Shown piece after piece: positions 44,339-56,035 of a DNA stretch of 64,000 bases. The position numbers and the translations under genes are program-made. Under the pieces are notes generated by a model. That model saw only the letters and a program-made list of their open reading frames with translations. It was not told the origin of the DNA and ran no database searches. The number at the start of each line of letters is the position of its first letter. Position 1 is the first letter of the stretch. The stretch lies in NCBI RefSeq assembly GCF_009389715.1, contig NC_052400.1, positions 2,790,001 to 2,854,000 of the forward strand, in the 5' to 3' direction. Source of the stretch: Phoenix dactylifera (taxonomy: Eukaryota; Streptophyta; Magnoliopsida; Arecales; Arecaceae).

Positions 44339-44929
44339 ATAGAAAAACTTCCTCTCCGAATGGCCAAAATCCTTCCAACATGGTATCTGATGATAAAGCT
44401 GCCCCACCATAAGTTCCCAGGATTCAGAGCGTTGCCCTCGAAATTTACCTTGAAAACACCCTAATTTGGGGGTTCCTTGTTGGAGAATGAACTCACCGCT
44501 GGAGGAGGTATAGATTGGTAACCTCGTGTTCCCATGGCTCCTAAAGATAAGAATTTATTATCAAGATTGTGTTGGAATGCTTGGATCTTGGCAGCCCAAC
44601 GCAACGATTCCACACGCCACCTGATGCAGAGGTGTGAAATGATCTCTAATAAAGTCCTCTCTTTCCTCTCCGATACCATCCAAATTGCTCTAAAGTGGAT
44701 ATGGGCTGGAATGGAGTCTATATCTCCAAGGACGCTAATCTCCACTACCTTCCAAATAGTAGACTCCTTTTGGCCTGGGGCTTGAGGTGGGACATGAAGT
44801 GACCAAGCACCATATTCAGTATCATGAGGCTAAATTTCACCTCAAACTTACACATGTTACCGATTCAATAGCTGAAGATCATACGATAATTTGCTACAGT
44901 CTTGCAAAGAACCCACATATTTTATTTTT
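44339..44929. other. Intergenic with an unassigned open frame
   Basis: A plus-strand frame at 44534-44785 (LCWNAWILAAQRND is part of it) has protein-like composition but no family I can name. It sits beside LINE fragments and may be LINE-derived. Confidence 0.3.
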
Positions 44930-45290
44930 ATTTTTTTTATACTGAAAATGGATTTTCATACAATACATGTACAAATATATCCAATAAAGTCAAAAAATAC
45001 TAACTCTCGGAGTGCCAATAATAGCTCCCCCTCCCCTGCCTCGAGGGTGTACCCTGAATGATGAGCCGCAAAGGCAGCCACCCAGTCGGCCGCTCCATTG
45101 GTTTCTCTAAATACATATTTGGCCTGGATAGCCACCCCATCCCTCCTCATCATCTCTATATCCCGAACCAAGGGATGGTTTGTGCTCTCACCCCTCAGCT
45201 CCTCATGCATTCATCCGATAACCGTGGCCGAATCGTCCTCCAAGACAATCGAGCCGGCCTGCAACACCTGCCTCGCATGTCGAAAACCAA
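44930..45290 (-). mobile_element. LINE tail in minus orientation
   Basis: The minus-strand translation gives SIVLEDDSATVIG, MHEELRGESTNHPLVRDIEM, IQAKYVFRETNGAADWVAAF and AAHHSGYT, the second half of LINE RNase H. A T-rich run at about 44923-44939 marks the poly(A) side on the minus strand. Confidence 0.8.
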
Positions 45291-45335
45291 TATATTTTTT
45301 ACTAGGGTGCCTGCGGCCAAAATACAGTCAACTGC

Positions 45336-45379
45336 AAAAAAAAAAAAAAAAAGAAAAAAAAGAAAAAAAAAAAAAAAAA
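45336..45379 (+). repeat. Poly(A)-like run
   Basis: 44 bases almost entirely A with three G. It lies between two minus-oriented LINE pieces, so it is either a separate insertion tail in plus orientation or simple-sequence expansion. Confidence 0.8.
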
Positions 45380-45429
45380 GGAGATAAGAGACAGAACAAG
45401 AAGGACCCGATTGATATGATTGAAATTGC

Positions 45430-45555
45430 CTACTTGAGCATGAAAAAAAGTACATATGCACAAAGAATAAAGAGATAGGGCGATAAAAAGCACTCTTGTC
45501 GCAATCCAACCGAAGATGGAAAAGGCTCTGATGCAGCTCTATTGATCAACAGGGA
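45430..45555 (-). mobile_element. LINE reverse-transcriptase fragment
   Basis: The minus-strand translation reads LLINRAASEPFPSSVGLRQE then CFLSPYLFILCAYVL. This is the conserved RT block normally written GLRQGCPLSPYLFILCADVL, here with several replacements. It is the only non-terminal LINE fragment in the window. Confidence 0.75.
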
Positions 45556-45962
45556 GGAGAGGAGGGGTACCTTATAAGGTGCGCTCATATGTTGTATGTA
45601 CCCTTTAGCATATGCAAATATCCGATTTTGCGCACAAATGCACATTTGATGCTCCAATGGGAATATAAAGGGAATTCCAAACGTTACTGAAGAATTACCA
45701 ATATCATGTGAGGAGTTCATTCTACTTTCCCACATGTATCAACTATGAAATATGAATCAGTCCCCCACACATCACACGTGGGAGACTAGTGTAAAAAGAA
45801 GTCAAAAATACCAACTAAACCACAATTTCTAGTTATATGTAAAACTGGCGTAGATGCCAGGTTTCTTACAGATAACCCCTCAACAGAGCTAATATTACAC
45901 AGAAGTTTCTCCACGTGAGCTGATTACCCCCATTTCGGAAGCGAGAAGGGTTTTAGACGCCG

Positions 45963-46006
45963 GCGAGAGAGAGAGAGAGAGAGAGAGAGAGCGCTCGCGC
46001 GCGCGC
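45963..46006 (+). promoter_or_regulatory. (GA)n and alternating CG leader of the KH gene
   Basis: About 13 GA units followed by GCGCTCGCGCGCGCGC end two bases before the KH-gene ATG. GA repeats are known binding sites of plant BPC/GAGA factors and are common in 5' leaders; the alternating CG run could adopt Z-form DNA. Both statements about function are inference. Confidence 0.6.
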
Positions 46007-46007
46007 A

Positions 46008-49000
46008 ATGGAGGCGTCTTCCGCCGTGAAGCGGCCCTTCGAGTCCGCCAGCGACCCCAGCGGCCCCTCCCCCTACCCTTCCTCCGCCGCCGCGGCCGCC
46101 AAGCGCCGCCCCCCGCACTCGCCCGCGGCCCACTTCCGGGTCTTCTCGCCGCTGCTGAAGTCCCCCACCAACGAAACCCTCTTCCGCATCCTCTGTCCCG
46201 CCGATCGGACCGGAGGGGTCATCGGCAAGGGCGGTTCCATCGTCCGCCAGTTCCGCGAGGAGACCGGTGCTAAGATCCGGATCGAGGACCCCGTCCTGGG
46301 CTCCGAGGACCGCGTCATCATCATCGTCGCCGAGGCACCGCCGAAGAAGCGGCGTGAGGACGGCGGAGGGAACGGAGGCGAGGCGGCTGAGGACGATCCC
46401 TCCCCGGCCCAGAGGGCCCTTGTTAGGGTTTTCGAGAGGATGCTGAGGGTGGAGGGTGAGAGGGTTGGGGAAGGAAATGGAGGAGGAGGAGAAGGAGGAG
46501 GAGGAGGGGAGGAGAAGGAGATACAGGGGCAGGTGGTGTGCAAGCTCCTGGCGCCCAGCAGCCAAGTGGGGTGTGTTCTTGGAAAAGGAGGGAAGATCGT
46601 TGAGAAAATCAGACAAGAGAGCGGAGCTCAGATTAGAATTTTTGGGAAGGATCAGGTGCCACTGTGTGCTGTTGCTGGTGACGAGCTGATCCATGTAAGC
46701 TATCAAGGATCTTTATCCATTTTTTGATTCGTTTCTGGTTTTTGGGTGCTCCGACTATGCATGCATGACATAGATATGCTTCCGTCAACCTGAGAATTAT
46801 GACTGTACACAATCTCTGGATCGCAGTGGAATTTTATTGGGCATCGCAGCATGGAAAAGTAATAAAGATGTGGTTTTCATAGTGCTATATTTTCATGGCT
46901 ATTCAGTTAAAGTTCCTGTTTGCTTCCGATATAGTTTCATATGTCTCATTTCTCAGTAGTGATTGATGTAGTGGTTTTTTTTTTCCTTTAAAGTGCACTA
47001 GAGATAGCTGACTTGAAATTTTCTATTCTGTAATTCTCTTTTCATTCATATAATGAACAAGAATCTTCTCAAATAAAAGAACCAAACGGAAGTTCTTAGG
47101 CACTCCAATCCTTTCAGTGAATCTAGCAAGAAATTCATCTGAGTCATGGTACCACAAATATCGTATGATAACCCTTAACCACCATTAGGTTAAGAAGAGC
47201 TATCAATTTCACATCCAATAGTGCAAAAGAAATAACTTAAATTTTTTTTTTTCTTCCACTATATGCAAACTTCAAAGTCGTCCTCAAATATAGAAAAGCT
47301 CTTTGATCTGCATGAAGTTTCTGATAATTAATTGATGATGGAGCTTTATTTGTGATATTTTTTCCCTGATAGCTAGCAGGATGGTAACAATTCATTGTAA
47401 TGGTATGAGAATCGAATGTGGGACATGGCTGTCTAGAAAGGTGTCAAATATGGAAATGAAGGAACCCCATAAACTAGAACAAAGTTGTATAACTAGTAGA
47501 GGGTCTTGACAATGATATTACAGCCATAATTGTGCAAGCAAGATGCAGTGCAGATGAAATTCAAAAATAATATGTAACATTGAAATTACTGTGTTTCTAT
47601 CTGAATTTCATCCAATCAGCTCAGCTCTATATGGAAAAAGCTGGTTTTGCGCACTAGCCCTTGTTTGAGAACTGGTTATGACATTCTTCTTTCCATGTGA
47701 ATTTTAATATGGTTCAGGTGTATGGGTTTGAATAAACAATGTCATTGCACCTATTTGGATTATACGAAGTTAAATTAAATGTTTCATGGCATGACCTATT
47801 TCGATCATTCATAATAGGAAGGAATATTTTACCATGATACATGCATATGCTCTCTAACTGGTGGATCGTGCTGTCATCTGTGTCATTTTTTGAAAGGAAG
47901 GGCGATTGACTCGTTCTCCATTTTCCAAATATATTAAAGAAAACAACCTTTTGGATTAATTTCTCCTATTTGACCAACGTTCATCTCTGCTCTTGTGTGT
48001 TCCTCTCCTGTTTCCTGTTCCTCTGCCTTTCTCTTTTTATACCTGCTTCTCAAACAAATCCATCCTAAAATCAATGCACATGTCACTTTGTTTCTGCACT
48101 CTCCACACTAGATCAATAGGGGAGGGAGGGAGAGAGAGGGAATCATGGAGTGTCTTGGGTGTATCAGAAGTACTATGTGTGCCCCCAAAAATCTGAAGAA
48201 GATGGTTTTTTTAAGAGAAATTATTTGCAAGAGAAATCAAAACCAGTTCAATCAGTTATGAAATCTTTTCCTGGCCTTGGTACTGTCTTTACCTTCGACA
48301 AATGCACCCCTAAACCCCAACTTTCCTTTCCTTCATTCTCTACAGCGGTTTGATTCACAATAGAAAATCCCTTGCATTTGATTTGGGAATTTTTGCTCAT
48401 TTTTTTTCCAAAAATTCTTTTTTGGTATATATTTGTTACACAAATATTTTTGCATGATCTTCTGTGATGATCAAAGAAAGAGATACCTTTGGTTGAGGGG
48501 GATCGAGAGGCAGAAGAGGGATTTTGTTTAGTTGGCTGACATTTGTTATATTGGGTTGATTCAACATCAATCAGTGCTGATTTTTCTCCCCCAAAAAAGT
48601 GCTTTCCAATTGATGTTTTTTCAACATCAATCAGTGCTTTCTTCCGTTGATCAACAATGCAAAAGGCGTAGCTTTTCCCTTCCTTTTCTGTTGTGTCATG
48701 GTCGCTATCTGAGTTTATTTATCCTTCTAACACAAAATAATGAGAGCCTTATGCTTTATAGGTATACTGGCGATTCTATGGGGAGAAAGAATATAAACTA
48801 AAGCCATTTTATACATTTTATATTGCAACACAAGTGGCTGGTGCTTTTTTTTAACTGAGATAAGAGACTGTTTTGAAGTACAATGAAGAGTTAAGCTTTG
48901 TTATTCATGATGGACTTACGGAACCATTTTGAGCATCTAGATGAAAAAGGCCTTTCAGTTATCGATACTATACTATCTTTCAACAAAAAAATGTTTGAAT

Positions 49001-52000
49001 TGGTGAATTAGGCCCTTGTGATGGGAATTATTTCTTTTGCCTGAATTACAAAACCTTTCAGTTATGGATACTATACTATCTTATCATTGCCTATTTCAAG
49101 GTTTGTAATGCTAATGCCATCAACAACTGAATAATGTCATTTGCTAATTTGATTTCGTTCTTTTGAAGTGATACTGACTTTGTACAAAACTTTTCTGGTA
49201 GATAACTGGGAGTTTCTCTGCTGTAAAGAAAGCACTGCTATCTGTTTCGAGGTGTCTACAGGATAACCCCAGAACAGAGCCAACTAACTTTAGCATTCCA
49301 AAACCATATGGGCCAAACAGTCATGGAGCTGGTCCCCCTACAGTGATGGATCCTTATGCTCAAAGAAGCTTATTGCCTAGTCAGCATGTCCCAGAGTATC
49401 ATTCCAGGGGATATTCATCGAATCCAGGAATGGACAATATTGCACCTGGCCACAGAAAGGTTCCAGAAGAGGATGTTATGTTCAGAATATTATGCTCCAA
49501 TGACAAAGTTGGTAGCATCATTGGGAAAGGTGGTGTAATTATTCGGGCCTTGCAAAGTGAAACTGGTGCAACAATCAAGATTGTTGACCCTGTTCCAGAT
49601 TCAGATGAAAAGGCTATTGTGATATCTGCACGTGAGGTGTGTGCAAAATCAAAACCTTCATGATTGGCTTAGAAATTGAAGTTCAATTATTCATTTTATT
49701 GAAAAATTTGAGCCTTTTCTGATGTTGGTTATGGTTGAGTAGTGCAGACTTCAGAATTAAGACATTCTCCAGCACAAGATGCTGTCCTTCGTGTCCATTC
49801 TAGACTTGCAGAGGCAGGATTTGATAAAAGCTCTGCTGTTTCTGCAAGGCTTCTAGTTCCTGCACAGCAGATTGGTTGTCTGTTGGGTAAAGGTGGCACC
49901 ATTATTGCTGAAATGCGAAGGGCTACTGGGGCCAGTATCCGGATTTTTGTAAAGGAACAAGTTCCAAAATGTGCTCAACCAAATGATGAGCTCGTCCAGG
50001 TATGAAGCAGTTATTTGATGCTATTAATTTCCTACGCACTACTTTTTGGGGTTTATATGGTTAGTCACCTGATATACATTTTCAAATGAATGTTTTCAGC
50101 CTTCAATTAGACTTTTTATTTCTTCAAGCTGTCAATGTTGGTTGATTGGCTGTCTGCATTACTCACTCATATTTTGCTTTGTGCAGCGATAATTATTTGA
50201 ATTAATTATTGAGCGGAGATAATGCAGACTTTTGTGCAATTTGATGCTATCAATTTCTTCATTGCTCCTATGTTGGTTTTTTTTTTTTGAGTTACATGAT
50301 TATTCACCTGGTACAATTTTTCAAATGGATGTTTTCAGCTTTTCCTTGAACTTCCTATTTCTTCAAGTGGTCATATTGGGTGATTGACCATCTGCATTAG
50401 TCACTTGTTTTTTGCTTTTTTTTGAGCAGTGATAGTTTGAATTAGTTATTTAGCTCACATTATTTTAAGCAAGGTTATGACTAGATTGGTTAATTCACTT
50501 TGATGCCTGAGATAGTGATAAATTAGGTATGCTGTGATTAAGGTTTATCATTATTGAAGAGGTCTATAATGGTCCTATATTATTCTGTAAGGATACAACA
50601 ACTCAACTATTCAATATGGAATTAAGTTCTTTCATCCTTCTGAAAGTTTTTGCACAGGATACTTTATAGCTTCTTTCTCAGTGACATATTGTGTAAGCCT
50701 AGATTTTGTATGGTTACATTCAATCATTGGAAAGAATAACAAAATTGTAACCTGTTCCATATTAAATCCTTGATGGCCCTATTCTATTTTGTGAGGATAC
50801 AACAACTCAACCATGCAATATAGAATTAAGTTCTTTCATCCCTCTGAAAGTGCTTGAACAGGATACTGTACAGCCTCTTTCTCAGTGACATATTGTGTAA
50901 GCATAGGTTTTGTGTGATTACATTTAATCATTGGAAAGAATAACAAAATTGTGACCTGTTCTTTCTATGATTGTTTGGCATTAAATTGTAATTCTTCCAT
51001 ATCATTATTTTTCTCATTCGTTCATTAGTATTGCCCAATTATTTATGACAAAAAAAAAGAACCAATACATGCCTTTGAAGTGCACCTTTATTATCACATA
51101 CCACACTTATTGTTTTTGGAGGTTCATATCTGCAGATGAGTTTGGTAACAGTAATTTTCATGCTTCTCACTTGTCTCTATGTCTAGAGTGCAAATCCATT
51201 AGGAAAAAGGAAAACACCAATAAGAACCTTGTTTTCAGACCTACATTTTTAGATAAGATGGTTTCTTTAGATTGGAAGTTTGTGGTTGCTTTATTTAGCT
51301 TCTATGCTGCTCAATGGCATAGGAGTGTAAGAATCAATTTTAAGGGCAGGATTTGCACAATTGGCACGGAGATGCTGGTATTGGAAATGATGCAACTTTT
51401 ATTCTTCTTTGGTCAATTGCAAGATGATTCTCTGCCTAATTGGTTTTAATGAAAAGTATTTATGAAGAATATTTGCTTTCTAAGGGTAATATTATTTGCT
51501 TGATGCCATATTTGTGCGACTTGAGCGTGATCCTTGAATAGGTGAATGAATAAGCAGTCGGAACCTAAGGTGAGATTAGTTTGTAATTATCTGAACATTG
51601 AGCTCCAAAATTATTTCAAGCTGTGCTTTTTTGTATTGTACTTTAGTGCTCAATAGTTTAATTATCTGGAGCTGTTGGATGTCCTGCAATTGTTTCTTTC
51701 TATTTGGTTTATTTAAATTCAATCCCTTAAATGTCCGAAAACCATCATGCCGAGCGAGAAACAAATTGTAAATTTGTTGCGAACTAGCATGTCTTCCAAC
51801 ATTTGATGAAGCAATCTAGAATGTGGTAATGGTAAAATAGTATTTGTTTAGGTGCATACCCACGACTGTATATTGTCTGACCTGTGGCAATACTCATTTG
51901 CCTAGTTAGTATATTTTCATGGTTGATCCTTGTAATCAACTCTTGTTTCTTGGTTGTCACAAGTATCTTAAGAATATTGTTTGACGTTATTTAGGTAAAA

Positions 52001-55000
52001 GGGGAAAGAGACTCGTTGCAACATATTATGATAAAGTTGCAATGTCCAGTATGTTGCCCTTTCATAGTGTGTTTCGGCTTCAATGATGAACTGTTAGCAT
52101 GCATTCTAGATGGTCCTCTGGAAATTGAATGTACACAATGAGCCCTAGGTCTTGTGGTTACAAAATAGTAAGTAAACATTGCAAACACCTATATAAAATA
52201 TTACAGGAAGCAATTTTTTCCCTTGTTAGCAGGTGACTGGTAGTTTTCAATCCGTTCTGGATGCATTGCTTCATATCACAAGCAGGATTCGAGAGACAAT
52301 CTTTCCAATGAAAACTTTTTCTAGTGCTGGCATGACTCTGTATTCGCCTACAACATCTGAAATCCCTCCTTTCCCGAGACCAATACATGAGCCAACCCCT
52401 CCGGGACGTTACTCTACAGCTGGACTATTTCATGGTGCTGATCCTTCTGTTGGTCTCTCCAATATCCCAGATCGGCCGCCTCCTCTCTTGCATGGTGTTG
52501 ATCGTCTTGCGGTTGATCGCATTCCCATGTCTTATGGCCCTGACACTACAGGACCTCGTCCTGCTGTTGATCATCCTTCACCAAGGTCATGGGCTCCTGA
52601 GGTAAGCCTACTTGATTTTCGTGGTTTAAGGAGTAAGCTGGTTCATAGTATTTGAAGCCTGCTAAACAAGACAAAGATTTGTCGTTCATGTTGGATTGGT
52701 AAGAATATGATTCTGTATAGTTATGGCCATAAAGTATTAAAGAGATGATTGCACATCATTCAATAAATCCCATAATTGAACTACATGGGTGCCCTAAATA
52801 ATGATATGATTTTGCCAAATGTTTGGATGTTAGGCCATGTTGAGACCTGACTTTTGTCAGCAGTGAAGTTTTGACTTGAAGTTGTGCTTAATCAAGGAAT
52901 GCTAAATCGTCCTGAACTGGACAGTTTCGCCCATTTTGAACTGTACCGGTGGCCTATCGGTATGGTTTCGGCTTTGAAACTGATTTGCTACCAGAGCCGG
53001 AGAAGACAAAGAGAAAGAGAGAGCGGGGGAGGGAGGGAGGAGCGTCACAGACGCCTATGAAGGGCCACGGGTGGCCGGCGGAGTCTGCAGGGGCGTGGCG
53101 GAGGCCGAGGACGCGACCACAGAATTTGTTTTTCAAATTTTATACCGCGTCCTCGGCCTCTGCCGCACCCTCGCAGCCCTCTGCAGGGGTCTGTGACGGT
53201 CTTTCTCCCTCCCTCCCCTGCTCGCTCTCTTTTTCTCTTCTTCTTCTCTGGCTCCGGCTAGTTTTCTCTCGGTACGGGCCAATTCCAAACCAGTATTGAG
53301 CTGGACCGGGCGTCGACCGGTACGGCACCCGGTACCGATTCGGCAATCTTTGTTTATAATAGTGTTTTTTATGATGACATAAGTTCTCTTCCTGTGGCTG
53401 TGCTCTCTATCTGACCTCAGTAGCTATTTTAATGTTCAAACATTGCTGTCCAAAAAGAAACTATAAAACTTGCTTGCTGAATATGCTTATCCCTGACGAC
53501 ATGATGTGCATTCATTATCTAATTCCTTGAAACAAAAAATCATGCAGTTTTGAGATCTTTCACCCATGCATTGAGTCGATTAAAAAAATGAACAATTTCA
53601 ATTGTATTTTCATTTAATCTATAGCCTAGAAGCATCCAAATCAGCTGAAATTTGATCTGTATATGTTTTAAAGTATTTAGATCAAGATCAGTAATTTAGG
53701 TTTCCAAACTATATAATCTATAATATACTTCAGGTCACTAGCTGTATTGCTGCGATTTATTTTATGTTCACTTGACGCATAGACAAGAGACATCTAAAAT
53801 AAATGTTTTTTAGTCTCATAGGCATTTTGTACATCATACATCATGGTCAACGTTGTTGATTTTCATTGAGAGGTGCATCATTGATTTCCATTGTGAAGTT
53901 GGAGCCTAATGCACTCAAGATCATCCTGTTCCCCCTTACTCTGTCTTTCTATTGTGTGTGTATGTAGATGTACATAAATTAATTTTGTGAAATGTATAGT
54001 GGTTTCTCGATCTCCACCATACTTGTCCACAATAGGTTGCGGGTTTGATGGTTTTGGACTCTGAAGTATTCATGGAAAAATGCAAGTAAGGTGTTTTATG
54101 CTCTGCAGATAATAAGCACTAGAACCCCAAGAGGCATTCCTGATGCGGGAACCGGTTTCAGAAGTGGAGGGATGGGAAGGTATGGTTAATTTCTTGATCC
54201 GGAAATCTCAAGATGCACGTTCACCTTCTTATATTCAAAATATTGGTGTGCAGTGGAGGTCAGACACCTGTAGCAACAGGCAATACAGTTGAACCTCTCG
54301 AAACAAGCAGAATGGTTGAACATATTATTCCTCAAAAGGATCTGACATATGTTTACGGAGAGAACAACAGCAACCTTTCTGAGATTAGACAGGTATGAGC
54401 TTCTTTTTCATAATAAGACCGATCTATTGAATTTTTTGAAACAATCATTTTCAATTCTTTCATCAGGCTGCCCTTTGGTTATGTTCCCTTTTTCTATTGT
54501 ATGCTCATGGTATCAAAGCAAGTTAAACTATGTTGTTTAGAACTCTGATTTCAATACAGAAATAATCATAGAAATGGTTTAGAAAGAAGATGAAATGAAA
54601 TTGCAACTTACCGTAAAATTTGCTGTAGATCTACCCGTCTAATGATACTCCAGAGCAAATAAATGCTCTGCGTTGTTTTCTAACTGAGAGTGCAGTTTTG
54701 CTTCAGTAGCACATATCGTAGTTATCATTTCATTTATCATCTCATGATGTCCCACCATCCCTCATCACTACAGAATTTATCATGTTTCGCAACTTCCATA
54801 GCATGATTTAGTTTCATCCATTTGTTATAGATATCAGAACATCATCCAGAATATTTGTTTGGAACCTTCTGGTTTATGAAGGCTCTGAACCCCTTCCAGT
54901 GGTGTCTCTGACCAATGTTGTCCTGTTGCATGCTCAGATATCGGGTGCTCAGTTCAAGATTCATGATGCATTGCCTGGGGCGACTGCAGGAAGGGTCGTT

Positions 55001-55087
55001 ATATCTGGAACCCCTCAGCAGGTGAAAATGGGCCAAAGTCTTATGCATGCTTTTATCATGTGGGGACGTTATATCAAGGATGCTTGA
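46008..55087 (+). CDS. Five-KH-domain RNA-binding protein, HEN4-like, 7 exons
   Basis: Exons 46008-46694, 49202-49636, 49748-49999, 52233-52601, 54109-54179, 54254-54392, 54938-55087 (TGA). All junctions keep frame, giving 700 residues. The N-terminus is Ala/Pro/Ser-rich. KH1 is at about 57-105 (GVIGKGGSIVRQFREETGAK), KH2 from 176 across exon 2 (GCVLGKGGKIVEKIRQESGA), KH3 at about 320-385 (GSIIGKGGVIIRALQSETGA), KH4 at about 405-475 (GCLLGKGGTIIAEMRRATGA), KH5 at about 625-690 (TYVYGENNSNLSEIRQ then ISGAQFKIHD). KH5 has GENN where GxxG is expected. A Pro/Gly-rich linker (exon 4) separates KH4 and KH5. Five KH domains in this order are typical of HEN4/RCF3-type nuclear proteins acting in pre-mRNA processing. 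The assignment to the HEN4-like group rests on layout; the precise orthologue is not certain. Confidence 0.93.
50018..50970 (+). repeat. Two tandem duplications in KH intron 3
   Basis: First pair: 50018-50215 and 50246-50460 share GCTAT(T/C)AATTTC, TT(A/T)TTCACCTG-like, AATG(A/G)ATGTTTTCAGC and TTCAAG(C/T)(T/G)GTCA. Second pair: about 50560-50760 and 50764-50970, period 204, share GGATACAACAACTCAAC, TTAAGTTCTTTCATCC, TTTCTCAGTGACATATTGTG and ATCATTGGAAAGAATAACAA. They are local duplications without coding content. Confidence 0.8.
52915..53350. mobile_element. Foldback element of the GGTACC family in a KH intron
   Basis: Long inverted repeat in intron 4. The left arm runs CTGTACCGGTGGCC, CCAGAGCCGGAGAAG, AGAGAGCGGGGGAGGGAGGG, GCGTCACAGACGCC, GCGGAGGCCGAGGACGCG (to 53115). 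The right arm mirrors it: CGCGTCCTCGGCCTCTGC (53146-53163), GGGGTCTGTGACGGTC, CCTCCCTCCCCTGCTCGCTC, CTCTGGCTCCGG, GGTACGGCACCCGGTACCG. The innermost 18 bases pair at 17 positions across a spacer of about 30 bp. Non-coding. Confidence 0.8.
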
Positions 55088-56035
55088 TCAGGTGATATGG
55101 GTCAGACCCTTCTCCATGCTTCCATCCTTTGGGACGAGAACTGCAATGATGTCTCTGCTGTCTGTGACCTTCTCAATCAGCTTGGAGTTGCTTCTGCCGC
55201 TAGGTGCTTGCTGTGAAGCTGTTCTTTGCCTCTTTTCATCTAGCAGGAAAGGGAGGTGGGATGTTGCTGCTGCATCGCTCAGGCTTTTCATTAGCCGCAC
55301 CCTTTACTTTGGCGGAGCGTAAAAGCATATGCAAATGAGCTTTGCGTTCTTTGGGCACCATATATTATCTTAGGTAGCTTAGAAAGATGTACATAAATGT
55401 TAGCGTACGCTTAGTCGATCAGCATTATAACATATTGAATGTTAATAGATTTAATTTTCCATTTTTTTCTGAGTACTTGTGCTTGGCACTGTTAATTGCG
55501 TCAAGCACAACCTTAAATAAGATTTGAAAACTCACCGACACGGGTTGAGACGAATCAGTTGTTGTTGGTCTATTTCCTCTGCTTGCAAATCTATTTTGTT
55601 ATCTACATTCTAGTGAAACAAATATGAGCTTCACTCAAAAACAAAAGTTCTTGAAAATATTGGAAAATCCCTCTTGCAGATCCCATGTTCAGTTTTGTGA
55701 AGACTTGTTTTGGAGAGTCAAGCTGATTGGTCTCCCTGGTTGGTAACAATGACATCAAGAAATTTATGGAGCACTTTACAAGCATCATACAAAAGAGGGC
55801 TTTGGTTGGGAAGGCCGTCGGTGTCGGTATATGGATGCAACCAACATATGATGATGGATACTCATGCAACCGATCTCTGATGATAGAGTAGTCCTTCCCA
55901 ATCCACAGTGGTGGTGTTTCAGAGGTCCAGAATTGTAAGATGGAATTGGAATTCTTTTAGGCAGCATGAAGTTTGACATCAAACAGCCATGATGGAATTG
56001 ATCAAATACTAAGCAGCTAGGCCTCTCAGATCTAA
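55088..56035 (+). other. 3' UTR and downstream flank of the KH gene
   Basis: Directly after the stop the sequence stays complex to about 55320 (likely 3' UTR), then turns AT-rich, with AATAGATTTAATTTTCC near 55445 as a possible polyadenylation region. No other gene is supported; minus-strand frames at 55603-55982 have no domain. Confidence 0.45.

Noticed and set aside
45195-45509. Frames with poly-Phe or poly-Lys tracts
   Set aside because: They are translations of the A-rich run; only the short RT block at 45430-45555 is a real remnant.
45924-46706. 260-residue minus-strand frame opposite KH exon 1
   Set aside because: A shadow of a GC-rich exon; it is low complexity and lacks a domain.
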